Shown here one piece after another: positions 1 to 8,021 of a DNA stretch of 44,784 bases. Position 1 is the stretch's first letter; each line of letters starts with the position of its first letter. Made by a program: the position numbers and the translations under genes. Under the pieces are notes generated by a model. That model did no database searches. It was not told the DNA's origin and saw nothing but the letters and a program-made list of their open reading frames with translations. Origin of the DNA: Pararhodobacter sp. SW119 (lineage in GTDB: Bacteria; Pseudomonadota; Alphaproteobacteria; Rhodobacterales; Rhodobacteraceae); assembly GCF_017811755.1 (NCBI RefSeq), contig NZ_JADDJF010000026.1, positions 1-44,784 of the forward strand, written 5' to 3'.

Positions 1-176
1 CCCATCCTGATTACCCCAGTCATCGTCAAGGTTCCACTGCAAGCGCAGAAATGATTGATCCATGTCAAAGACTCGATGCGTCCTTCGACTTAGGATAATG
101 GTGAGGCTCAGGCATATCGCTCAGCCTGATCTTTATCTCCCGTTTCCGGTGCCGCTTCCGCGCCGGGCAACTTGAA

Positions 177-208
177 GCGCCGAGGATTCGTTCCCCGGCG
201 CGTTTTTT
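177..208. terminator. Terminator-like hairpin beside the ispG stop
   Basis: Arms at 177-185 and 193-201 (GCGCCGAGG / CCCCGGCGC, one A-C mismatch that becomes G-T on the minus strand) enclose a short loop. A run of seven T follows on the plus strand (203-209), so the clean rho-independent form reads rightward. On the minus strand it lies directly after the ispG stop and may also end that transcript, although only a weak U-rich tail follows. The remaining 1-176 shows no gene that I can support, only an imperfect inverted repeat around 113-128. Confidence 0.5.
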
Positions 209-1339
209 TCAGGCGGACTCTCGGGTCTGGTCGGCGTCGGCCTCGATTTCGGCGGCGCGCTGCTCGACCAGCTCGACAATATGGTCGATCATCCGGTCGT
301 TCGACATCTTGTGGCTTTGCCTGCCGGCGACGTAGACCATGCCGAATCCGGCGCCGCCGCCGGTGAATCCCATGTCAGTCATCAATGCCTCGCCGGGGCC
401 GTTGACCACGCAACCGATGATCGACAGGCTCATCGGCGTCTTGATATGCGAAAGTCGTGCTTCCAGTGCCTCGACCGTCCTGATCACGTCGAACCCCTGC
501 CGCGCGCAGGAGGGGCAGGAGATGATGTTCACGCCGCGGTGTCGCAGTCCCAGGGCTTTCAGGATCTCGTAGCCGACGCGCACCTCCTCGACCGGGTCGG
601 CCGAAAGGCTGACACGGATCGTGTCGCCGATCCCCATCCACAGCAGGTTCCCCAGCCCGATCGCCGACTTCACCGTCCCGGTCATCAATGCGCCAGCTTC
701 GGTAATGCCCAGGTGGATCGGCGCGTCGGTGGCGTCGGCCAGCGACTGGTAGGCCGCGGCGGCCAGAAAGACGTCGGACGCCTTGCAGCTTATCTTGAAT
801 TCGTGAAAGTCGTTGTCCTGCAACAGCCGGATATGGTCGAGACCGGATTCAACCATCGCCTCGGGGCAGGGCTCGGCGTATTTTTCCAGAAGATGCCTCT
901 CCAGGCTGCCGGCATTCACGCCGATGCGGATCGAGCAGCCGTTGGCCTTCGCGGCCCGGATCACCTCGCGCACGCGCTCTGCGGAGCCGATGTTGCCGGG
1001 ATTGATGCGCAAGCAGGCAGCGCCGGCCTCGGCGGCTTCGATCGCGCGGCGATAATGGAAATGGATATCCGCGACGATCGGCACCGGGCTCTCGCGTACG
1101 ATCTGGCGCAGCGCCCGCGTCGACGCCTCGTCCGGTGTCGAGACCCGCACGATGTCAGCCCCCGCCTCTGCCGCGGCCTGCACCTGGGCGACGGTCGCGG
1201 CGACGTCGGTTGTCGCGGTGTTGGTCATGGTCTGCACGGTTATCGGCGCGTCACCGCCAACGGGGACGGCGCCGACCATGATCTGCCGAGATTTGCGCCG
1301 TTCGATGTTGCGCCAGGGTCGGATGGGGTTGTGCGACAT
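209..1339 (-). CDS. ispG: 4-hydroxy-3-methylbut-2-enyl diphosphate synthase
   Basis: The 376-residue product is the iron-sulfur enzyme of the non-mevalonate isoprenoid pathway that converts 2-C-methyl-erythritol cyclodiphosphate to HMBPP in the cytoplasm. The N-terminal TIM-barrel part carries the family motifs MTNTATTDV and RINPGNIG. The C-terminal part carries the [4Fe-4S] ligands in [10 protein letters not shown] and CVVNGPGEA. The ATG at 1339 is chosen because MSHNPIRPW is the usual beginning and AGGGAC lies just upstream; an in-frame extension to 1399 has no family support. It is downstream of the RodZ-like gene on the same strand with a 173 nt gap, an arrangement often seen in alphaproteobacteria. 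Confidence 0.96.
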   Translation of the reverse strand: MSHNPIRPWRNIERRKSRQIMVGAVPVGGDAPITVQTMTNTATTDVAATVAQVQAAAEAGADIVRVSTPDEASTRALRQIVRESPVPIVADIHFHYRRAIEAAEAGAACLRINPGNIGSAERVREVIRAAKANGCSIRIGVNAGSLERHLLEKYAEPCPEAMVESGLDHIRLLQDNDFHEFKISCKASDVFLAAAAYQSLADATDAPIHLGITEAGALMTGTVKSAIGLGNLLWMGIGDTIRVSLSADPVEEVRVGYEILKALGLRHRGVNIISCPSCARQGFDVIRTVEALEARLSHIKTPMSLSIIGCVVNGPGEALMTDMGFTGGGAGFGMVYVAGRQSHKMSNDRMIDHIVELVEQRAAEIEADADQTRESA

Positions 1340-1480
1340 GCTCTGTCCCTTCGCTGCGCCACCGCAACTCCAGATATTGCCATTCCGGCACCAAGGCAAT
1401 CACCCCCTCGTTTCCGGAGGCCACAGGGTCGTGATGCCTGCTGGAGGAAATCAGAAAATTACGTCTATTTACAGGGTTTT

Positions 1481-1501
1481 GCGCTGCAGTTCTGGCAGCG
1501 C
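1481..1501. other. Perfect 7-bp hairpin between rodZ-like gene and ispG
   Basis: GCGCTGC, a 7-nt loop and GCAGCGC form a perfect stem starting 12 nt after the RodZ-like stop codon. It is followed on the minus strand by AAAACCC rather than a U-run, so it is not a standard terminator. It could slow polymerase or protect an mRNA 3' end. The rest of this 173 nt gap shows no gene. Confidence 0.3.
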
Positions 1502-1512
1502 GCCTGAAGACG

Positions 1513-2697
1513 TCAGTCGTTGCGCAGATTGGCAACCGAAACCGCCAGATCGGCATCTCGACTGGGGTCGGCGCGGGCGAAGCGCTCTGTCAGCGCTTCC
1601 GAGGACAGCACGATATTGCGGACCACGTTCGCGCCCTCGGCGGCAGGACCATGCGGCTCGCCATCGATCAGGAAGTAGACCGAGCCCGAATTCCCGGCAT
1701 GGAGGGTGGGCGGCAATTCCGTCTGCGGCACGGTATAGGACTCGCCGGCGTCGAGGATCCGTTCGAAGATGACCGAACCGTCGGCGGCCCGCACCCGCAC
1801 CCAGGACGCGCGCACGGCCAGAACCTCGACGCTTGGCGGTCCGTCGTCATGGACGCGCGGCGCGGTCGAGGCCTCGTCGACGGGATCGGCAAGCGCCTCG
1901 GCAATGGCGAGGTCGGTGCGGATGACGGCCGGCTCGACCGGTTCGTTGTTGCGGGGGATCGCGGCGATCGGTCCATCGCGCGGCACCATCACGGGGACAT
2001 CCAGCGCTTGCGGCCGGGCGACACGCACATGTCCCTCCGCCGCGCCGGCGCGGTTGCCGCCGAGCGGTGCATCCAGCGGATCGCTATCGAACAGCGGCGA
2101 GGCGATGTTGCTCTCGTCCGACAAGGGATTGAAATCGCTGACAACGTTCGGGACGATATCCGCCGGCGCCACCTGCACGCGCTGCACCTCGCGCAGGACG
2201 GTCCAGCCGGCAAAACCCAGCCCGGCGATCAGCACGACTAGGACCGCGAAAGACCCCAGCGCGCCCGGCTCGATCCGCCGCCAGAAGGGGTCCGGATCGG
2301 GCAGAAGGCCCATTCCGGCAAGCACCGGTTCGCGCGTCTCCGGCGTCCGCGGTTGCCCGCGATTTGTCTCGAAACCGGACATGCCGTGTTGAACGGCGAA
2401 GCCATGCTCGTCGCAGAAACGGGTATAGACCCATTCCGGGTCCATCTGCAGGTAGCGCGCGTAGGAACGCACGAAGCCGGCGATGAAGCTCGGCGTTTCA
2501 AAGACCGACAGATCGCCGTTTTCGATCGCGGCGATGTGTGCGGCGCGGATATGGAGTTCACGCTGGACGTCGATCAGCGATTTGCCCAGCGTCGCGCGCT
2601 CCCCGCGCAGCAGATCGCCAAGCTTCAGTTCGTAATCGTCGAATCCCCTGGGGCCTGTGCGCTGCTCCGCCGGTGCCTGATCTTTGCGCCAGATCAT
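1513..2697 (-). CDS. RodZ-like helix-turn-helix membrane protein
   Basis: The 394-residue product has an N-terminal cytoplasmic HTH_25-type domain (about residues 24-92, LGDLLRGERATLGKSL... with AAIENGD), one transmembrane segment (about 147-167, SFAVLVVLIAGLGFAGW), a proline/acid-rich linker and a C-terminal DUF4115 domain (about 300-394, with VRAADGSVIFERIL). This is the architecture of RodZ, which links MreB to the elongasome; alphaproteobacterial relatives are usually annotated only as HTH-domain proteins. The ATG at 2697 is preferred because CAGGAA lies about 8 nt upstream, while the ORF could extend to 2754 without a site. It is followed on the same strand by ispG. Confidence 0.85.
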   Translation of the reverse strand: MIWRKDQAPAEQRTGPRGFDDYELKLGDLLRGERATLGKSLIDVQRELHIRAAHIAAIENGDLSVFETPSFIAGFVRSYARYLQMDPEWVYTRFCDEHGFAVQHGMSGFETNRGQPRTPETREPVLAGMGLLPDPDPFWRRIEPGALGSFAVLVVLIAGLGFAGWTVLREVQRVQVAPADIVPNVVSDFNPLSDESNIASPLFDSDPLDAPLGGNRAGAAEGHVRVARPQALDVPVMVPRDGPIAAIPRNNEPVEPAVIRTDLAIAEALADPVDEASTAPRVHDDGPPSVEVLAVRASWVRVRAADGSVIFERILDAGESYTVPQTELPPTLHAGNSGSVYFLIDGEPHGPAAEGANVVRNIVLSSEALTERFARADPSRDADLAVSVANLRND

Positions 2698-2839
2698 GAA
2701 GCTGTTCCTGTCTCGACTGCCCGCACGGGTTTCTGGGTTGCCCCGATTCGCCAAAAAGTTGTTATATTGGCCCGGTCTGCACCTATCCCTTGTGGACCCT
2801 TTTAGCAGAGCCCAACGATTCTTTGAAGCGGTTTATCGC

Positions 2840-4063
2840 TTACGCAGAGAGTTCGGCGCGATTCAGCGCACAATGCGACCACAGCTGATCCATCGCCTTC
2901 ACCAGCGCATCGATGTCCTTCGGGTCGTGCACCGGCGAGGGGGTGAAGCGCAGCCGTTCGGTCCCGCGCGGCACCGTCGGGAAATTGATCGGCTGGACGT
3001 AGATCCCGTGGTTCTCTAGCAGCATGTCCGAGATGCGCTTGCAATGGACCGGATCGCCGACATGGACCGGGACGATATGGCTGCCGTGGTCGATGATCGG
3101 CAGCCCCATGCCCTTCAGCCGCATCTTCAGCACGCGGGCGTGTTCCTGCTGCTTGTCTCGCCGCGCCTGATCTGACTTCAGGTGCCGGACGCTGGCCGCC
3201 GCGCCCGCCGCCACCGCCGGCGGCAGCGAGGTGGTGAAGATGAATCCCGGCGCGTAAGACCGTATCGCATCGACCATTTTCGCGCTGGCGGCGATATAGC
3301 CGCCCATCACGCCATAGGCTTTCGCCAGCGTGCCGTTGATGATGTCCAGCCGGTGCATCAGGCGGTCCCGCTCGGCCACGCCAGCGCCGCGCGGGCCGTA
3401 CATGCCGACCGCATGGACCTCGTCGATATAGGTCAGGGCGTTGAATTCGTCGGCCAGGTCGCAGATCGCCTCGATCGGACCGAAGTCGCCGTCCATCGAA
3501 TAGATCGATTCGAACGCGATCAGCTTCGGCGCGGCCGGGTCGTCGGCCTCCAGCAACTCGCGCAGATGCGCCACGTCGTTGTGGCGGAAGATGCGCTTGG
3601 CGCCGCCGTTGCGTCGCACCCCTTCGATCATCGACGCGTGGTTGAGCGCGTCGGAATAGATGATCAGCCCCGGAAACAGTTTTGGCAGCGTCGACAGCGT
3701 CGCGTCATTGGCGATGTAGGCCGAGGTGAAGACCAGCGCCGCCTCCTTGCCGTGAAGATCCGCCAGTTCCGCCTCCAGCCGCCGGTGCCAGACGGTCGTC
3801 CCCGAGATGTTGCGCGTCCCGCCCGACCCGGCGCCGGTCTTCTCCACCGCTTCCTGCATGGCCGCCAGCACTACCGGATGCTGTCCCATCCCCAGGTAGT
3901 CGTTGCCGCACCAGACGATGATGTCCTTCTCGGTGCCATCGGGCCGGCGCCAGACCGCGCGCGGGAAATGCCCACGGCGGCGTTCGATGTCGATAAACGT
4001 CCGATAGCGGCCTTCATCGTGCAGGCGTTGCAGGGCGGTGTCGAGGGCGGCGTCGTAGGTCAA
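2840..4063 (-). CDS. hemA: 5-aminolevulinate synthase
   Basis: This pyridoxal-phosphate enzyme condenses glycine with succinyl-CoA to give 5-aminolevulinate, the first step of C4-type tetrapyrrole synthesis. The sequence follows Rhodobacter HemA nearly throughout: [27 protein letters not shown], the PLP-lysine region [14 protein letters not shown], and a C-terminus ending near CALNRAE. I choose a TTG start at 4063: AGGGAG lies 6 nt upstream, the product then begins [15 protein letters not shown] as family members do, and the length becomes 407 residues, the Rhodobacter length. The ATG at 4093 would add ten unmatched residues. An FnrL-like site lies about 100 nt upstream. Confidence 0.97.
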   Translation of the reverse strand: MTYDAALDTALQRLHDEGRYRTFIDIERRRGHFPRAVWRRPDGTEKDIIVWCGNDYLGMGQHPVVLAAMQEAVEKTGAGSGGTRNISGTTVWHRRLEAELADLHGKEAALVFTSAYIANDATLSTLPKLFPGLIIYSDALNHASMIEGVRRNGGAKRIFRHNDVAHLRELLEADDPAAPKLIAFESIYSMDGDFGPIEAICDLADEFNALTYIDEVHAVGMYGPRGAGVAERDRLMHRLDIINGTLAKAYGVMGGYIAASAKMVDAIRSYAPGFIFTTSLPPAVAAGAAASVRHLKSDQARRDKQQEHARVLKMRLKGMGLPIIDHGSHIVPVHVGDPVHCKRISDMLLENHGIYVQPINFPTVPRGTERLRFTPSPVHDPKDIDALVKAMDQLWSHCALNRAELSA

Positions 4064-4135
4064 GGCAAACTCCCTGGCGACGAGCTGGGGCAACGGGCGT
4101 CTCTACAGCAGGTCTCTGTCGGTGTCTTTCGTTCG

Positions 4136-4175
4136 GTTACACTTCGCCATGCCCATATAACATGACCTGGATCAA
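4136..4175 (-). promoter_or_regulatory. Putative FnrL-type site and promoter of hemA
   Basis: On the plus strand 4162-4175 reads ATGACCTGGATCAA, one base from the common FnrL variant TTGAC-N4-ATCAA. Read toward hemA, a possible -10 (TGTAAC, 4136-4141) lies such that the site centre would be near -40, the class II activator position. hemA of Rhodobacter sphaeroides is known to be FnrL-controlled; the assignment here is by motif and position only. Confidence 0.45.
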
Positions 4176-4203
4176 CTCCAAACTTTGTCGCACCCCGCCG
4201 GCG

Positions 4204-4779
4204 TCAGTCGGCGACCACGACGGTGCAATCGCCCGCACCGGGGGCGCTGCGGCACTGGTTCAGCGCGGCCGCCGCGGCATCCGCGCCGGTGCCCACCCCC
4301 CACTGTCCCGTCGCGGTGGATATGGCGAAGGCGCGTGGCGTGGCGGCGCGCGCATAATCGGCGGCAAAGGCCTCGGTGGCGTCCGCGCTCAGCTGCAGGG
4401 CGCGGGGTTCCCAGCCGCGGGGGCGGACTTCGAAGGCGATGGCGCAGGCTTGGCCGCCACTGCGGCGATCGTTGCACTGGGCGCGCGCCGCGACGCGCGC
4501 GGCGTCGATCGTGTGGAAGTTGGCGGCCATGACGGTCGGTTCGGCCAGGATCCCCTCGGTCGGGGCGAACGCCACGGCGGCATAGTATTTCTGGTCCGCC
4601 GCGATCTGTGTCAGCAGCGTGATCTCGTCCTCGCTCAATCCTTCGACCGTGTAGGCCAGCACTTCGACCCGGTCGCTTGGATAAAGCATGGCCTGCGCGG
4701 CGTCGCCGGGGACGGTCTGGGCTGCCGCCGGCGCGGCAAGAAGCGCAATCGCGGCGATCGAAAGGCGGGGTAGGGGCAT
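4204..4779 (-). CDS. DUF4189 domain secreted protein next to hemA
   Basis: The 191-residue product starts with a clear Sec signal peptide (MPLPRLSIAAIALLAAPAAAQ). The mature part contains two similar halves, each with an 'AFA...' strand and a Cys-containing helix (ARAQCNDRRSG and ALNQCRSAPGAGDCTVVV), which fits the DUF4189 fold. Such proteins are sometimes mislabelled as aminolevulinate synthases because they lie beside hemA; nothing here suggests a PLP enzyme. GGAG lies 7 nt before the ATG. It is upstream of hemA on the same strand, but the gap contains the hemA promoter candidate, so co-transcription is uncertain. The function is unknown. Confidence 0.75.
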   Translation of the reverse strand: MPLPRLSIAAIALLAAPAAAQTVPGDAAQAMLYPSDRVEVLAYTVEGLSEDEITLLTQIAADQKYYAAVAFAPTEGILAEPTVMAANFHTIDAARVAARAQCNDRRSGGQACAIAFEVRPRGWEPRALQLSADATEAFAADYARAATPRAFAISTATGQWGVGTGADAAAAALNQCRSAPGAGDCTVVVAD

Positions 4780-4897
4780 GGCGGACTCCGTGGACTTCAG
4801 CCGTTATTAGCATCCGGCGCCGGGAAACGGAACCGGCACTGGACAGTCCTGTTGCGCCCCCATAGCGTGCCCACATCCGAAGAAGGAGAGTGAGATC

Positions 4898-6304
4898 GTG
4901 CCGCAAAACCCACCCACCGACGAAGCCGCGCTCGGTTCCGTACTGGCCCGTATCGATGCCGACCTTCCGGCCGCGCTCGACCGGCTGAAGGCGCTTCTGC
5001 GCATTCCGTCGATTTCGACCGATCCGGCCTATCGCGAGCCTTGCGCCCGCGCCGCGGACTGGCTGCGCGCCGATCTTGAAAGTCTCGGGCTCAAGGCGCG
5101 CATCGATCCGACCCCGGGGCATCCGATGGTCGTGGCGCACGGGGCCGCGGGGCAGGGGCCGCATCTTCTGTTCTACGGGCACTATGACGTGCAACCCGTC
5201 GATCCGCTGGACCTGTGGGACCGCGATCCCTTCGACCCCGAGGTCGAGGAGACGCCCGCGGGCAAGGTGATCCGCGCGCGCGGCGCGGCGGACGACAAGG
5301 GGCAGTTGATGACCTTCGTCGAGGCCTGCCGCGCCTGGGTCGCCGAGCACGGAAAGTTGCCGGTCCAGGTGTCGATCCTGTTCGAGGGCGAGGAGGAGTC
5401 GGGCTCGCCCTCGCTGGTGCCCTACCTGAAGGAACAGGCCGACGACCTGCGCGCCGATCTGGCGGTGATCTGCGACACCGGCATGTTCGATACGCAGACG
5501 CCTGCCATCTCGACCATGCTGCGCGGGCTGCTGGGGCAGGAGGTGATCATCACCGGCCCGGTCCGCGACCTGCATTCGGGCATGTACGGCGGCGCGGCGA
5601 TGAACCCGGCGCGCGTGCTGGCGCGGATCCTCGCCGATCTGCACGACGCGGACGGCCGCATCCAGGTGCCGGGTTTCTACGACGACGTGCCCGAGATTTC
5701 GGACGAGTTGCGCAGCCAGTGGGACGCCCTCGGCTTTGATGCCGAAGGTTTCCTGGGTGCGGTCGGCCTGCAGCACCCGGCGGGCGAGAAGGGGCGCACG
5801 GCGTTGGAGATGCTGTGGTCGCGCCCGACCTGCGAGATCAACGGCATGACCTCGGGCTACACCGGCGCGGGTTTCAAGACCGTGCTGCCGTCGAAAGCCT
5901 CGGCCAAGATCAGCTTCCGGCTGGTCGGCCAGCAGGACCCGGCCAAGCTGCGCGAGGCGTTCCAGGACTTCGTGCGCGCCCGCGTGCCGGACGATTGCAA
6001 GGTGGAGTTCATCAACCACTCGGCCGGGCCGGCCAGCGTGATGTCGACGGATCATCCCGCGTTCGAGGCCGCGCGGCAGGCGCTGTCGGACGAATGGCCG
6101 CAGGAGGCGGCCTTTATCGGCGGCGGCGGCTCGATCCCGATCGCGGGCTATTTCAAGACGATCCTGGGTATGGATTCGCTGCTGATCGGGTTCGGCCGCG
6201 ACGACGACCAGATCCACAGCCCGAACGAAAAATACGACCTGGAAAGCTTTCACAAGGGCATCCGGTCCTGGGCGCGGATCCTGGCCGCGCTGGCTCGGGC
6301 CTGA
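4898..6304 (+). CDS. M20 family dipeptidase/metallohydrolase
   Basis: The 468-residue cytoplasmic zinc peptidase is of the M20 (carnosinase/DapE-like) type. Metal and catalytic residues are visible: HYDVQP (His ligand and Asp), ADDKGQ (bridging Asp), EGEEESGS (catalytic Glu and ligand Glu), CDTGM (Asp ligand) and QIHSPNEKY (C-terminal His ligand). A dimerisation insert (about 200-350) lies between the two halves of the catalytic domain. It likely removes N-terminal residues from di- or tripeptides; the substrate cannot be read from sequence. The start is GTG with AAGGAG about 10 nt upstream. The stop codon is 10 nt before the 30-bp palindrome of element A. Confidence 0.9.
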   Translation: MPQNPPTDEAALGSVLARIDADLPAALDRLKALLRIPSISTDPAYREPCARAADWLRADLESLGLKARIDPTPGHPMVVAHGAAGQGPHLLFYGHYDVQPVDPLDLWDRDPFDPEVEETPAGKVIRARGAADDKGQLMTFVEACRAWVAEHGKLPVQVSILFEGEEESGSPSLVPYLKEQADDLRADLAVICDTGMFDTQTPAISTMLRGLLGQEVIITGPVRDLHSGMYGGAAMNPARVLARILADLHDADGRIQVPGFYDDVPEISDELRSQWDALGFDAEGFLGAVGLQHPAGEKGRTALEMLWSRPTCEINGMTSGYTGAGFKTVLPSKASAKISFRLVGQQDPAKLREAFQDFVRARVPDDCKVEFINHSAGPASVMSTDHPAFEAARQALSDEWPQEAAFIGGGGSIPIAGYFKTILGMDSLLIGFGRDDDQIHSPNEKYDLESFHKGIRSWARILAALARA

Positions 6305-6314
6305 GGCTGTCGGC

Positions 6315-6396
6315 GCGCGGGTGCTCAAATTTGAGCACCCGCGCAAGGCACTGGGAATGAACAGAAAATCTGTGCCGTTAACCGCAACGAAACTTT
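6315..6396 (+). repeat. Intergenic element copy A (dyad - GGCACTG - TTAACC)
   Basis: A perfect 30-bp palindrome at 6315-6344 is centred at 6329/6330. Exactly 17 nt after the centre comes GGCACTG (6347-6353), then 22 nt, then CGTTAACC (6376-6383), GCAAC and GAAACTTT (6389-6396). Copies D (11788), B (35227) and C (38906) keep every spacing while the palindrome sequence differs. It lies 10 nt after the M20 peptidase stop codon and 146 nt before the P450 start codon. There is no T-run after the palindrome, so it is not a standard terminator. Confidence 0.8.
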
Positions 6397-6481
6397 CGCA
6401 TGCCCGCGGGCTGCTTCCCCTTGAGGCGACCACGGCGGCTCAGGCGCCAATCCTTTCATTCTTGTTAAAATCACGACTTTT

Positions 6482-6523
6482 ATCGCGTATTATCAATAAT
6501 CTACGCGATCTTTCGCATGCGAA
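6482..6523 (+). promoter_or_regulatory. Operator-like inverted repeats upstream of P450
   Basis: ATCGCGTA (6482-6489) and TACGCGAT (6502-6509) form perfect 8-bp arms around a 12-nt AT-rich centre that itself contains TTAT-CA-ATAA. Next to it is a second palindrome, TTCGCATGCGAA (6512-6523). Both lie within 60 nt of the P450 start codon in unusually AT-rich DNA (6450-6505), as expected of a regulated promoter. CTTTCGCATGC occurs twice, at 6393 and 6510, flanking the segment. The regulator is unknown. Confidence 0.5.
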
Positions 6524-6541
6524 CACGCGGTCGATGGCCGG

Positions 6542-7723
6542 ATGAAACTGCCCCGCATCGCCCAGTCGCCGACCGATCCGGCCTTCGTCCAGAACCCGTA
6601 TCCGTTCTACGACCGGATGCGCGCACTCGGCCCGCTGCTCCACTGGGACGACTACGACCTGCCCTGCGCCGTGTCGCACGCCGCGGTCAACGCCATCCTG
6701 CGCGACCGCCGCTTCGGGCGCGAGCGGCCGGACCGTTCGCCGCCGCCCGATCACCTGCGCCCGTTCTACGCCATCGACGACCATTCGATGCTGGAGCTGG
6801 AACCCCCGCGCCACACCCGGCTGCGCGGGTTGGTGCTGCGCGCCTTCACCGCGCGGCGGATCGCCGGGCTGGAGCCCGAGATCGCGGCGCTGGCGCAGGC
6901 GCTGATCGACCGCTTTCCGGAAGGGCCGGTCGACCTGCTGCCGGCCTTCGCGCAGCAGATCCCCGTCATCGTCATCGCCCGCCTGCTGGGTGTGCCCGAG
7001 GCGATGAAGGACCAGCTTCTGGACTGGTCGCACGCGATGGTGGCGATGTACCAGGCCGGCCGCACCCGCGCGGTGGAGGACCGCGCCGCCTCGGCCGCGC
7101 GGGACTTCGCGGACTTTCTGCGCGGCCATGTGGAGGCGCGGCGTGCGCGTCCGGCCGACGATCTGATCACGCATCTGATCGCGGCCAGGGACGCCGGCGC
7201 GCAGCTGTCGACCGACGAGTTGATCGCCACCTGCGTGCTGCTGCTGAACGCCGGGCACGAGGCGACGGTTCATGCGATCGCTAATGGGATCAAGGTCTTG
7301 CTGGAGGCAGGCGGGCCGCGCGACTGGCTTTCCCCCGGCCGTCTGGACGCCACGGTCGAGGAGATCCTGCGCGTCGATCCGCCGCTGCACCTGTTCACCC
7401 GCATCGCCTACGAGGAGGTCGAGGTGATGGGTCGCCGGATCGCGGCGGGGACCGAGGTGACGTGTTTGCTGGCCGCCGCGGGGCGCGATCCGCGGCACTG
7501 GGAGGCCCCGCATCGGTTCGATCCGGGGCGTATGGCCAAGCCGCATTTGGCCTTTGGCGCGGGGCTGCACTTCTGCCTGGGCGCGCCGCTGGCGCGGCTT
7601 GAGATGCGCACGGCGCTGCCGATCCTGTTCGCGCGGCGGCCGGGTTTGCGGCTGGTCGGGCGGCCCGAATATGCCGACAGTTACCATTTTCACGGGCTGA
7701 CCGCGCTGCGGGTCGAGGGCTGA
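6542..7723 (+). CDS. Cytochrome P450
   Basis: The 393-residue soluble bacterial P450 monooxygenase has the I-helix oxygen-activation motif NAGHEAT (about 238-244), the K-helix ExxR in EEILRVDPP and the heme-thiolate loop FGAGLHFCLGAPLARLE (about 340-356). It starts MKLPRIAQSPTDPAFVQNPYPFYDRMR, typical of bacterial class I enzymes. No ferredoxin or reductase gene is adjacent, so electrons must come from partners elsewhere. Substrate is not predictable. The ribosome site is weak (CCGG directly before ATG). An AT-rich operator-like region upstream suggests it has its own regulated promoter. Confidence 0.92.
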   Translation: MKLPRIAQSPTDPAFVQNPYPFYDRMRALGPLLHWDDYDLPCAVSHAAVNAILRDRRFGRERPDRSPPPDHLRPFYAIDDHSMLELEPPRHTRLRGLVLRAFTARRIAGLEPEIAALAQALIDRFPEGPVDLLPAFAQQIPVIVIARLLGVPEAMKDQLLDWSHAMVAMYQAGRTRAVEDRAASAARDFADFLRGHVEARRARPADDLITHLIAARDAGAQLSTDELIATCVLLLNAGHEATVHAIANGIKVLLEAGGPRDWLSPGRLDATVEEILRVDPPLHLFTRIAYEEVEVMGRRIAAGTEVTCLLAAAGRDPRHWEAPHRFDPGRMAKPHLAFGAGLHFCLGAPLARLEMRTALPILFARRPGLRLVGRPEYADSYHFHGLTALRVEG

Positions 7724-7763
7724 TCGGGGCGGGATCGGGACCCGGAAACGCCGCCGGCAGGGT

Positions 7764-7814
7764 GCTGGCAGGCGTATGGCAAATGGCTGGCAAGCGTATG
7801 GCAAACGTATGGCA
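7764..7814 (+). repeat. 22-bp tandem repeat with CGTATGGCA core
   Basis: Two adjacent 22-nt units (7764-7785 and 7786-7807) differ at two positions, and a third partial copy follows. The core CGTATGGCA occurs at 7773, 7795 and 7806, that is 22 and 11 nt apart, about one and two helical turns. It lies 40 nt after the P450 stop codon. It could be an iterated protein-binding site or a decaying repeat. No gene is visible in 7724-8021. Confidence 0.55.
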
Positions 7815-7887
7815 GTTCCGAACGGTGCGGCAGGGGTTTGGCAACGATTGCGACCGCCCCCGACGGGCTGCGAGTGAGGCGGGAAAT

Positions 7888-7951
7888 GGGGGCGCTGCCC
7901 CCCTCTTGGCTGCACCAATTCACCCCCCGGGATATTTCCGGACAGACGAAG
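7888..7951 (+). repeat. Rhodobacteraceae GGGGGC-hairpin intergenic repeat, copy 1
   Basis: GGGGGC-GCT-GCCCCC (7888-7902) is followed after about 20 nt by ACCCCCC, GGGATATTTCCGGACAGA. The same hairpin plus tail occurs at 31159-31213. From general experience this is a dispersed element found many times in genomes of the family, usually after genes; here it may end the P450 transcript. Confidence 0.6.
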
Positions 7952-8021
7952 TCGGCGGGGGTGGGGCGCGCGGTTGATCTTTCGCGCGGCGCGGGGCAAG
8001 GCACCGGCGGACGATCCGGGG

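Noticed and set aside
1481-1501. Hairpin as terminator of the RodZ-like gene
   Set aside because: It is followed by A-rich, not T-rich, sequence on the transcribed strand.
6315-6344. 30-bp palindrome as a rho-independent terminator of the M20 gene
   Set aside because: No T-run follows, and the same architecture with different palindromes recurs at three other sites, so a plain terminator does not explain it.
4172-6433. 753-codon minus-strand open frame
   Set aside because: Antisense to the M20 peptidase; composition is Arg/His/Gln-rich as is typical of shadow frames in GC-rich DNA.
7836-7855. Sigma-54 promoter TTGGCAACGATTGC
   Set aside because: Only eight bases separate GG and GC, two less than required for -24/-12 promoters.
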